From: Bryobacterales bacterium
GTDB lineage: Bacteria > Acidobacteriota > Terriglobia > Bryobacterales > Bryobacteraceae
Length of the DNA: 9,775 bases
Assembly: GCA_025353235.1 (NCBI GenBank)
Contig: JANXQZ010000038.1
Coordinates: 1-9,775 of the forward strand
Direction: 5' to 3'
Shown here piece after piece: positions 1 to 6,398 of the stretch (its first letter is position 1; each line of letters starts with the position of its first letter). The translations under genes were made by a program, and so were the position numbers. The notes beneath the pieces are model-generated. The model did no database searches. It saw only the letters and a list, made by a program, of their open reading frames with translations, and had not been told where the DNA came from.

Positions 1-168
1 AAGGGCAAAGGTAAGCGCGGCGGCGCACGGATCATTTACCTGTACGTAGTGATTGACGCTCGAATCTATCTTCTCCGGTGTTATGCCAAGAATGCAAAGG
101 TCGATCTGACTGCGGACGAAAAGAACGAGTTGCGGAAGATCGCAGCTTATTTAAAAGGAGTGCAATAG
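1..168 (+). CDS. RelE/HigB-type toxin of a type II toxin-antitoxin system (5' end outside window)
   Basis: Frame 1 is open from the first base to a TAG at 166-168 and gives the last 55 residues of a protein. The visible part has the pattern of HigB2/RelE-like mRNA interferases: a basic glycine-rich turn (KRGGAR), a beta strand (IIYLYVV), a second strand with a YAKN motif (residues 28-31 of the fragment), then a Leu-Thr-x-x-Glu helix (DLTADEKNELRKI). In this family the basic and YAKN regions lie in the RNA/ribosome-binding and catalytic face. That is family knowledge, not shown here. The stop codon is one base before the ATG of the antitoxin gene, and the antitoxin's ribosome binding site (AAGGAG, about 155-160) lies inside the toxin's last codons, so the two are co-transcribed and probably translationally coupled. 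The 5' end and promoter are not visible. The family call is good; the specific cleavage target is unknown. Confidence 0.8.
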   Translation, partial: KGKGKRGGARIIYLYVVIDARIYLLRCYAKNAKVDLTADEKNELRKIAAYLKGVQ

Positions 169-169
169 A

Positions 170-478
170 ATGCCAAAGAAAGCAGCGAAAACAAGATCGT
201 TCGGAGCGGACCTGATCGAGGGAATGAAGCTGGTCCTTGCTCACCAGCGCGGCAAGATCGAACTGGAGCAAGTTTGGCCGAAGCCGATCGATGTAAAGGC
301 CATTCGCAAAGGCGTGAAGATGTCGCAGGCGGAATTTTCAAGAACTTACGGCATTAGCAAGCGCGCGCTGCAGGAGTGGGAGCAAGGTGGACGTCAGCCA
401 GACTCGGCCGCGCGCTCATACTTGACCGTCATCGCCAAAGAACCTGCAGTAGTCCGCCGGGCACTCGCCAGTGAGTAG
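170..478 (+). CDS. XRE-family helix-turn-helix antitoxin (HigA2/NadS-like)
   Basis: This 102-residue protein is the likely antitoxin and autorepressor of the upstream toxin. The N-terminal part (about 1-38) is basic and then helical, with the LIEGMKLVLAHQRGKI pattern typical of HigA2/NadS-like antitoxins, where this region contacts the toxin. Residues 43-88 form a helix-turn-helix of the Cro/CI type: MSQAEFSRTYGIS (51-63) supplies the first two helices and KRALQEWEQG (64-73) the recognition helix, followed by the usual 'P' after the glycine-rich turn. The length matches the family. The ATG is preceded by AAGGAG within the end of the toxin gene, and only one base separates toxin stop and antitoxin start. 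Such antitoxins normally repress their own promoter, which would lie outside the window upstream of the toxin. The family assignment is secure; whether the pair is active cannot be judged. Confidence 0.87.
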   Translation: MPKKAAKTRSFGADLIEGMKLVLAHQRGKIELEQVWPKPIDVKAIRKGVKMSQAEFSRTYGISKRALQEWEQGGRQPDSAARSYLTVIAKEPAVVRRALASE

Positions 479-628
479 CGGAAAAGGTGTTAGAGGGCGA
501 TGGTGGTCGCGAACCTTTAGATCAAGTTCCAATATTTTCGCTTGTCGTGTGGCTGGAGAATACGAGTAATTGCAGGGCGCGAAGCGGAATTGACGGAAGC
601 CTATTGTTAAAAATACAAGGCTCACAAC
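479..628. other. Intergenic stretch after the toxin-antitoxin pair
   Basis: I see no open frame with coding character here and no clear stem-plus-T-run terminator behind the antitoxin gene. A TTGACG hexamer at 590-595 resembles a -35 box but has no convincing -10 partner at normal spacing before the ATG at 629. Confidence 0.4.
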
Positions 629-1293
629 ATGGCAAAAGTCATCTATCCTGTTCATGTAATCGATGAGTTGAAAGCAGAGTTTCAGAAACCGCTCGAAACC
701 AAGTATCAACTTGCCTACTTGGCATCAAGGTTGCGCAACTTGATTATTCCTCAGCTGGCCCGCGCACGGTAAGCTGGATCGGGGCTGGGCACAAACTCCA
801 CTGGACTACTTTCATGCGAATTGCGAAACATTAATTGGCTGGCAAACGCCAACCGATGCACAATTAGCAGAGGCTCAACGGCTATTCGCCCTTTGCAGAT
901 GCGTATGATCAGTTGCTCGATGTGATTCGGTCAACCGGGCTAGCGCGGTATTCGCGATTATTTCAGCCAAGCGGTTGGGCGGAATTCATGAAGCTGTACC
1001 TTGATATCGTAAGCACAACTCCGCTGGTGATCAAAGCTGCACCTTCAGAAGCCAGTAAGAATTGTGCTTCAAAGTTCGGCGCCGATTTTTGTGCGGAGCG
1101 AGTGACAATCTCCATTGAAAGGAATGAGCCACTACCGGCAGGGGGCTCAATCCTTCGGATCTTGTGGAGCTTCAGCCTAAAGAATGGAATGGTGAAAGGG
1201 CTCATTGGTGGCATGGACTGTGAGCCCGACTTTGAATTTAGAGGCGGGTGGCGATTTGTTTCTCCGAATATATCGGAGCTATCGGAGCTTTAA
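629..1293 (+). pseudogene. Frame-broken gene of unknown function, three fragments in successive frames
   Basis: Three open stretches overlap and run on in frames 2, 3 and 1. The first is 629-772 (ATG, 47 residues, beginning MAKVIYPVHVIDELKAEF). The second is frame 3, open 744-908 and containing LDYFHANCETLIGWQTPTD. The third is frame 1, open 868-1293 and containing FADAYDQLLDVIRSTGLARY. Joined within the overlaps, they would give one soluble protein of roughly 220 residues with normal composition and no stop other than the final TAA. Both joins need the same shift, skipping one base, so two single-base insertions (or two-base losses) would explain it. The first fragment has an AAGG at 617-620 as a possible ribosome binding site. 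I recognise no domain; the C-terminal part (913-1293) is mixed alpha/beta by appearance. Alternatives are two assembly errors in a living gene, or unrelated short open frames. A start at TTG 913 for the last part alone is formally possible. Confidence 0.5.
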
Positions 1294-1347
1294 CCTGCAA
1301 AAAGGTATTGAACGTTCGGAATCTTGATCTGAGCTGCCCTCGTTAGA

Positions 1348-1710
1348 CTACTTGTCGCGTTTTACGTTCAGCTTAGCGATTTGCGCATCACCGTCGTGCT
1401 CGCGCTTGATATCGCCTTTGATCTCATCGCCTTCTTGCTTCAAGACAAATTTCATCACGCTCTCCTCCTTGATTTCGAAAGTGAGATTCCCATCCTCCGC
1501 TTTGCCGTTTTCAATCGCGTGCTGCTCGTTGGCATCCGGACCGGCCGTGCCACTCAATTTGGCCCCTTCCTGCTTTAAAACCAGATAAGCGGAATGGGAT
1601 TCTTGACTGCCTTCAGCCTTGGTAAGCGTCAAAGTGCCGGTCCAAGTGCCAGTAGCGTCCGATGCCATCAGACCTACCGTCGCCAGTGTCAAAAGAAAAA
1701 TGTGCTTCAT
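1348..1710 (-). CDS. Small secreted beta-rich protein with two 'VLKQEG' repeats
   Basis: A 120-residue protein starts at the ATG at 1708-1710. A longer in-frame extension exists, but this start has a strong AAGGAG five bases upstream (1716-1721 on the plus strand), and a signal peptide follows directly (MKHIFLLTLATVGLMASDA, cleavage expected near residue 17-20). The mature part starts with GTWTGTLTLT and consists of two related beta-rich halves. LVLKQEGAKLSGTAG (43-57) matches FVLKQEGDEIKGDIK (88-102) with a period of 45 residues. Alternating polar and hydrophobic strands suggest a small beta-sandwich or lipocalin-like fold in the periplasm. From memory, similar short proteins with WTGT and LKQEG-GxxxSG motifs are common in Acidobacteria; no enzymatic function is known to me. 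It lies 49 bp downstream of the dehydrogenase gene on the same strand and may share its transcript. Confidence 0.8.
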   Translation of the reverse strand: MKHIFLLTLATVGLMASDATGTWTGTLTLTKAEGSQESHSAYLVLKQEGAKLSGTAGPDANEQHAIENGKAEDGNLTFEIKEESVMKFVLKQEGDEIKGDIKREHDGDAQIAKLNVKRDK

Positions 1711-1759
1711 GGGAGCTCCTTGGTCATCCCTACGAATCCCGCGAATGAAAAGTTCTGAG

Positions 1760-2632
1760 TTATTTGGCTGCGCTTGGGGCTGACGTGAACATGGCCAAGC
1801 TATCGGGATTCGGATTACGCTCCGCCGCAACTTCCTCCCCATGCTCACGCACTAAATGCGAATATTCAGGGTGCGTCAAAATGTACAGCCTCTCCGCCCG
1901 GATCGCCTCCATCACGCGTTCCGCCACCTCTGCGGGTGGCAGGCCGGCAGCCAGCATTGCACGGATACGCTCCGCTGCGGGCGAGATTGCTTGTGGAGCC
2001 GCAGAATCCGTAAGCTCAGCTGGACGGTTGCGCTCGGACTCCCCTATGCGCGTTTGAACGAACCCGGGACACAGCACCGAGACTTTGACAGCCGCGCCGG
2101 CAACGGCCAGTTCGGCATGCAACGTCTCGGAGATCGCCACGACAGCATGCTTGGTCGCATTATAAATCCCCATGAAAGGATTGCAGAGCAGACCCGCAAT
2201 CGACGCAGTATTCACGATATGCCCCTCCGTGCCTTGACTCAGAAGAATTGGCGTGAACACGCGGATGCCATGAATCACGCTCCACAGATTAACGCCCATT
2301 ACCCATTCCCAGTCGCGCATGGTGCTCTGCCACATTGGCACGGGGGCTGAAGCCACGCCAGCATTGTTGCAAACGATGTGTACTCCGCCAAACGCGGAGA
2401 GCGTCTGCTGCGCGAGCGTTTCCACATTCGCAAGCTTGGAAACATCCGTCGCAACTGCAAGCACGGCGGCACCCTGTTTTTTCAACTCCTGTTCAGCCAA
2501 CTCTAGCAAGGGCTCCTCGATATCGGCCAGCACCACCTTCATTCCCTCGGCAGCAAAACGCTCCGCCAGCGCGCGACCGATCCCGCTCGCCGCGCCTGTA
2601 ACCACGGCAACCTTGTTCTTGAAATCTTTCAT
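1760..2632 (-). CDS. Short-chain dehydrogenase/reductase (classical SDR)
   Basis: A 290-residue cytoplasmic NAD(P)-dependent oxidoreductase of the classical SDR family, with every core motif intact. The cofactor-binding TGAASGIG is at 12-19, an acidic residue closes the second beta strand (D37, which usually favours NAD over NADP), D63 sits in ATDV, NNAG is at 89-92, and the catalytic tetrad is N115, S144, Y157 and K161 (YNATK). CPG at 188-190 precedes the substrate loop. The length exceeds the usual ~250 residues by a C-terminal extension rich in Ala, Glu and Pro (after about 215), containing LPPAEVAERVMEAIRAERLYI. That region is common in SDRs annotated as acting on alcohols or ketones, but the substrate cannot be inferred. 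The start ATG has no Shine-Dalgarno upstream; an extended -10 motif lies about 10 bases upstream instead. It is divergent from the Gfo/Idh/MocA gene and lies upstream of the small secreted protein on the same strand. Confidence 0.92.
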   Translation of the reverse strand: MKDFKNKVAVVTGAASGIGRALAERFAAEGMKVVLADIEEPLLELAEQELKKQGAAVLAVATDVSKLANVETLAQQTLSAFGGVHIVCNNAGVASAPVPMWQSTMRDWEWVMGVNLWSVIHGIRVFTPILLSQGTEGHIVNTASIAGLLCNPFMGIYNATKHAVVAISETLHAELAVAGAAVKVSVLCPGFVQTRIGESERNRPAELTDSAAPQAISPAAERIRAMLAAGLPPAEVAERVMEAIRAERLYILTHPEYSHLVREHGEEVAAERNPNPDSLAMFTSAPSAAK

Positions 2633-2641
2633 AGCAGGCCG

Positions 2642-2663
2642 ATTCTATCAAACGTGATACGCT
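2642..2663. promoter_or_regulatory. Back-to-back extended -10 motifs in a 38-bp divergent gap
   Basis: An inverted repeat TATCA-AACG-TGATA occupies 2646-2659. On the minus strand it reads TGATAGAAT (2650 to 2642), an extended -10 pointing at the dehydrogenase. On the plus strand it reads TGATACGCT (2655-2663), a weaker extended -10 pointing at the oxidoreductase. Predicted transcript starts would fall within a few bases of each start codon. No good -35 box is present for either. The same repeat could instead be a repressor operator. This is a motif reading only. Confidence 0.3.
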
Positions 2664-2670
2664 TCATCTC

Positions 2671-4041
2671 GTGCTTACTCAACCAGGCAGACGTCAAATA
2701 GTGCAGGTCGCAGCAGCGGCAATCGCAACGGCCCGATTCCCCATTCTCGGCGCGAACGATCGGATCCGAATTGGCCAGGTCGGAATCGGCGGCCGCGGCA
2801 CGGATCACATCAAGTACTACTCATCGCTCGATTCGGATTGCCAAATCGCCGCTGTGTGCGACGTTAACCAGGCGGCTCGCGAGCGTGGCGCGGCGTTGGT
2901 TCGCAAGCTGAAGAACCAGGACGCGAAAGAATACGACGATATGCGTGCGATGTTCGAATCGAAGGACATCGATGCGGTCTCCATCACCACACCCAACCAT
3001 TGGCACGCTCTCGCCACCATCTGGGCTTGCCAGGCGGGCAAGGATGTATACGTGGAGAAGCCTGCCAGCCACAACATTTATGAAAGCCGACAAATGGTGG
3101 CGGCCGCGCGCAAGTACAATCGCATGGTCCAAGTTGGATCGCAGAGCCGGTCCATCCAGCACAAGATGTTGGCGATGAAACAGCTCCGCGACGGCGTCAT
3201 CGGGCCGCTCTACCACGCCCGCGGGCTGTGTTATCGACGGCGCTTTTCTATCGGCCACACGCCCGATGAACCAGCACCGTCCGGCCTCGATTGGGATCGT
3301 TTCCTTGGTCCCGCGCAGTGGAAGCCGTACAGCAAAAACAAGTCCGCGTACAACTGGCATTGGTTCTGGGACACCGGAAACGGCGATATCGGCAATCAAG
3401 GCATTCATGAGATGGATATCTGTTTGTGGGGTCTCGGCCGCACCGGTTGGCCCGTGTCGGTTTCCTCCAATGGCGGGAAGTTCGTTTGGAAGGACGATCA
3501 GGAAACTCCGAACACGCTGCAATCAACGTTTGACTTCGGAGACGCCCAGATCACGTTCGACGTGCGCAATCTGCCGACTCCGCCCGAGGGCCTGGTGGCA
3601 GGTCTAAAGCCTAACTACACCGGCAACATCTTCTTCGGCGAAGAGGGTTTCCTGGTTGTAGACAATGCCGGGTTCCAGGTTTATAAGAGCACTGCAGGCA
3701 ACGTTCGAGGCGACGCCACTCTCGGGGCATCGGCTGGCGGCAAGGAGAAGTATCAGCAAGTGATGGACGAGAAGGCGAAGGAAACCGATGAGTGGGCCAC
3801 CACCCCGCACATGAAAAATTTCCTGGATGCGATTCGCGCCCGCGACTACAAGCTGCTACACGCCGATATCGCCATCGGAGCGCGGTCGGCTGCATTCGTA
3901 CATCTCGCGAACATCAGTTATCGCACGGGACGCACGATTCGCGTGGCCCAATCGAACGGCAGAGCGCTCGGTGATGAGCAAGCCAACGCATTGATGACGC
4001 GGGACTACCGGGAGTCTTATATGATTCCAGCGCAAGTATGA
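2671..4041 (+). CDS. Gfo/Idh/MocA-family oxidoreductase with a Tat-like leader
   Basis: A 456-residue NAD(P)-dependent oxidoreductase of the Gfo/Idh/MocA family, which oxidises or reduces sugars, polyols or their derivatives. GTG at 2671 is the only possible start codon after the preceding in-frame stop at 2632-2634, and it keeps the leader: RRQIVQVAAAAIATA (7-21) resembles a twin-arginine signal, ending near FPILGAN. The Rossmann domain begins at RIGQVGIGGRG (33-43). AVCDV (61-65) ends the second strand, TTPNHWH (106-112) follows, and the hallmark EKP is at 129-131. The C-terminal alpha/beta domain carries GDIGNQGIHEMD (238-249) with the conserved His246 near the active site. The length fits the exported subfamily common in Acidobacteria, Planctomycetes and Verrucomicrobia. 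No Shine-Dalgarno is visible. It overlaps the next gene by four bases (ATGA), so the two are coupled. The substrate is not predictable. Confidence 0.92.
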   Translation: MLTQPGRRQIVQVAAAAIATARFPILGANDRIRIGQVGIGGRGTDHIKYYSSLDSDCQIAAVCDVNQAARERGAALVRKLKNQDAKEYDDMRAMFESKDIDAVSITTPNHWHALATIWACQAGKDVYVEKPASHNIYESRQMVAAARKYNRMVQVGSQSRSIQHKMLAMKQLRDGVIGPLYHARGLCYRRRFSIGHTPDEPAPSGLDWDRFLGPAQWKPYSKNKSAYNWHWFWDTGNGDIGNQGIHEMDICLWGLGRTGWPVSVSSNGGKFVWKDDQETPNTLQSTFDFGDAQITFDVRNLPTPPEGLVAGLKPNYTGNIFFGEEGFLVVDNAGFQVYKSTAGNVRGDATLGASAGGKEKYQQVMDEKAKETDEWATTPHMKNFLDAIRARDYKLLHADIAIGARSAAFVHLANISYRTGRTIRVAQSNGRALGDEQANALMTRDYRESYMIPAQV

Positions 4042-4907
4042 ACCGACGCGACCTCCTGAAGGCCATACCGGCTCTGGCGACGGCAGGGCCGCTCCGGGCG
4101 GAACCCGAAACTTCCAAGAGCCGCATCCGAGCCGGACTGGTAGCCTACTCATACCGCAAGCAGCTTGAAGCCAAGACGATGACTTACGAGGCGCTGATCC
4201 GATACGTTTCGGAATTGGGGCTCGATGGACTCGATACCACTGTTTACTGGTTCCCCGATACATCGGATGCATTCCTGGCAAGCTTGCGCAAGACCGCGTA
4301 CAAAGAAGCTGTGCAACTCCACAGCATCGCGACGCGGGTACGGTTGTGCCAGCCGACTCCGGAGTTGCAAGCAGCGGAAGTTGAGACTGCCAAGAAGTGG
4401 GTGGATGTCGCTCAAAAACTTGGTGCGGGCCACGTTCGCGTATTTGGAGGATCGATTCCAAAGGGGGCCACGGAAGCGCAGTCCATTGACTGGGCAGTGG
4501 AGGTTTTCAAACGCGCGGCTGACTATGCCGGAAGCAAAGGCATCATCTTAGGCGTGGAGGATGACGGCGGGCTGACAACCACCGCCGAGCCGACTCTCGA
4601 GATCGTGAAGCGGACCGCATCGCCGTGGGTTGGCATCAATCTCGATACTGGAAACTTTCCCAAGGACGGCTATTCGCAGGTAGAGAAGTGCATCCCCTAT
4701 GCAACCAACGTGCACTTCAAGCAGCACATTGCAGGAGTTGACGGAACGAAGGAGAAAGCGGATTGGGATCGGCTGGCGAGTATGTTCGCGAAGGCTGGAT
4801 ACAAAGGTTACTTGGCGCTCGAGTACGAAGAGCCGGCCAGCGCGGAATCGGCGATACCGGGATTGACGAAAGAACTGATTCGCTGCGCGCGGAAATACTC
4901 CGGATGA
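4038..4907 (+). CDS. Sugar phosphate isomerase/epimerase-like TIM-barrel protein with Tat leader
   Basis: A 289-residue protein of the xylose isomerase-like TIM barrel superfamily (AP endonuclease family 2 fold). The N-terminus MNRRDLLKAIPALATAG is a twin-arginine signal with a short hydrophobic stretch, cleaved near PLRA (18-21). The barrel has the expected spread of metal-binding acids and histidine: E174 (GVEDD), D203 (NLDTGN), H226 (VHFKQ) and E262 (LALEYE). GLDGLDTTVY (61-70) is the typical second-strand region. Members isomerise, epimerise or dehydrate sugars using a divalent metal. Many are paired with Gfo/Idh/MocA oxidoreductases in sugar-oxidation pathways, as here. The ATG overlaps the stop of the upstream gene and has no ribosome binding site of its own, so it probably depends on translational coupling. 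The stop is four bases from the stop of the convergent porin gene, with no terminator between. The precise substrate is unknown. Confidence 0.9.
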   Translation: MNRRDLLKAIPALATAGPLRAEPETSKSRIRAGLVAYSYRKQLEAKTMTYEALIRYVSELGLDGLDTTVYWFPDTSDAFLASLRKTAYKEAVQLHSIATRVRLCQPTPELQAAEVETAKKWVDVAQKLGAGHVRVFGGSIPKGATEAQSIDWAVEVFKRAADYAGSKGIILGVEDDGGLTTTAEPTLEIVKRTASPWVGINLDTGNFPKDGYSQVEKCIPYATNVHFKQHIAGVDGTKEKADWDRLASMFAKAGYKGYLALEYEEPASAESAIPGLTKELIRCARKYSG

Positions 4908-4911
4908 CCTT

Positions 4912-6261
4912 TTACCAGGATCCGCTCTTTTGTCCGAACCACCAGACGAGCCCCAGCGTGGCCGTGTTCTGCTCTTTTTTCAGGACTCCCAATGTGTTCG
5001 TAAGGAAATAGGGTTGATTTGAGGAATCACGCCTCCATTCCTCTCTCATTACGAACCCTTCGGCGATCTTGTACTCCATCGTCAACGTCGCTTCTTTCAA
5101 GGCCTGGGTAGCGCCGCTGAACAGACCACCCCGGTCAGACAGATATTCCGCACGGCCGGCAATTGCGAATTTGGGCGTAAGCTGATACCGCCCGTATGCC
5201 GCCGCTCCGTCAGTGTGCGCTGGCGACGAGTTACGGAATAGGCGCTGGACCACATAATCGCCTTCGAGTGCCAGCGTCAGCTTCGGCGACGGCTGCCAGG
5301 TCACATAGCTGTCGATGATGTGCAGCCGTCCTTCTGGCGCAGGCTGAATGGGTGTAAACGAGACACCTTGCAGGGTGGGAAGGTTCGACGCGGGAGGCGG
5401 GGTGTTAAACGCAGAATTGTTGTAGAACGTCACGTCGGGATGTTCTTGTCCCAGGTAGTAGTTTACGGTCCAAATTACGTTTTTACGAGGGGCGAGGGTC
5501 AAGCCGATTAGTTCGTCCTTGAAGTTATTGAACGCTTCTGTTTGCTGAGTACCATTGGTCAACCAGTAGCTCAATGTGAGGGCGTGGTTTACGTTGTAAT
5601 TTGCGCGCACACCCATATGATAAAAGGGCAGGAAATTGAACAAGAAAGAACGCGAGTAATTGATCTGGTCTTTCGTATAGTTGCCTTCGATCCCAAGCGA
5701 GCTTGACCATTTGCCGAAATCGACGGTGAGCCCCTGACCGACCGGAAACACGTATGTGCCGTAAGCCTGAAAAATGTTGCGATAAATCTCGGGTCTTGGC
5801 TCGTTCGCGGGGTTTCCCTGCAGGGTCTGCGTAGCCTGTCCGTACTGAAGATCGAGGCGCGCTCCCCAGCGCTTGCCCTTGGTCGGGTCGGGCGCATTCT
5901 CCAGAACCAGGGCCGCCTGATTGAGGCTGAAGCTGTTGCTGGTGACATCGTAGGCCCGAAGAAGATTGTCGCGCCCGATGGGACGATTGAAGTTGTACAA
6001 GTAGTAACCGTCAAAGCCGAAATTTAGAGTCGTTCCCCCTAGCGGATCGGGACGAGGCGTTAATGGAGCCGTTTGAGGATTGATGACGGAGGCACTCTGC
6101 GCGGGCGCACTCGATTGAGCGAGTCGGGTCTCGATGGCCGCGATCCGCGCTTCCAGGCGCTCGACATCTTCCATCAATTGTTTTTCTCTCAAAGTTGGCT
6201 GATCCTGCGCAAGCACGGATCCGGAAAGCCAGAGGGGGAGAAGCAAAGAAAGCAGTTTCAT
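4912..6261 (-). CDS. Outer-membrane beta-barrel porin, OmpL-like (BBP2 family)
   Basis: A 449-residue outer-membrane porin. I chose the ATG at 6259-6261 over an upstream in-frame start at 6330 because a clear signal peptide follows it (MKLLSLLLPLWLSGSVLA, cleaved before QDQ). After the signal come a charged helical stretch with heptad character (LREKQLMEDVERLEARIAAI, about 24-43), probably a periplasmic coiled coil, and a Pro/Ser/Ala-rich linker to about residue 75. The rest is a barrel of alternating amphipathic strands with aromatic girdles, starting LNFGFDGYYLYNFNRP. FGKWSSSLGIEGNYT and NYSRSFLFNFLPFYHMGVR resemble segments of the putative beta-barrel porin-2 (OmpL-like) family. The last strand ends in VWWF, and the protein finishes on Trp. 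It likely lets small solutes cross the outer membrane. It converges with the sugar-enzyme pair and diverges from the aminotransferase. The solute is unknown. Confidence 0.87.
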   Translation of the reverse strand: MKLLSLLLPLWLSGSVLAQDQPTLREKQLMEDVERLEARIAAIETRLAQSSAPAQSASVINPQTAPLTPRPDPLGGTTLNFGFDGYYLYNFNRPIGRDNLLRAYDVTSNSFSLNQAALVLENAPDPTKGKRWGARLDLQYGQATQTLQGNPANEPRPEIYRNIFQAYGTYVFPVGQGLTVDFGKWSSSLGIEGNYTKDQINYSRSFLFNFLPFYHMGVRANYNVNHALTLSYWLTNGTQQTEAFNNFKDELIGLTLAPRKNVIWTVNYYLGQEHPDVTFYNNSAFNTPPPASNLPTLQGVSFTPIQPAPEGRLHIIDSYVTWQPSPKLTLALEGDYVVQRLFRNSSPAHTDGAAAYGRYQLTPKFAIAGRAEYLSDRGGLFSGATQALKEATLTMEYKIAEGFVMREEWRRDSSNQPYFLTNTLGVLKKEQNTATLGLVWWFGQKSGSW

Positions 6262-6398
6262 GGGTGATCCAATCGGGAACGGAAGGTTCACAACGAATGA
6301 TTGGATGCAAGCTGGAAAGGCGAAATACATTTTGAGCTAATTTACCCAAACCAGAGCTCCACATTGACCTGGGAGCCAAATAGCGCATACTCTAATTT
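6262..6398. promoter_or_regulatory. Divergent intergenic region with a candidate promoter for the aminotransferase gene
   Basis: This 137-bp gap separates the divergent porin and aminotransferase genes. On the plus strand, TTGACC (6364-6369, five of six matches to the -35 consensus) is followed after 18 bp by TACTCT (6388-6393, three of six). The predicted transcript start is six bases later, on the A of the ATG at 6399. There is no Shine-Dalgarno between, so a leaderless transcript is suggested. I see no convincing promoter for the porin. Confidence 0.4.

Noticed and set aside
1856..2350. Plus-strand open frame of 164 residues inside the dehydrogenase gene
   Set aside because: It is antisense to an SDR with every catalytic motif intact, and its composition is Arg/His-rich as expected of a shadow frame.
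2821..3522. Long minus-strand open frame of 233 residues inside the oxidoreductase gene
   Set aside because: It is a shadow of a well-supported gene: the plus strand has complete Gfo/Idh/MocA motifs, and this translation shows none.
3856..4461. Minus-strand open frame of 201 residues across the oxidoreductase/isomerase junction
   Set aside because: It is antisense to two recognised genes with an ATGA overlap, and it has no motif of its own.
4901..4924. CGGAT/ATCCG inverted repeat at the convergent gene ends
   Set aside because: There are only five paired bases with a 14-base loop and no T-run right after it, so it is not a supportable terminator.
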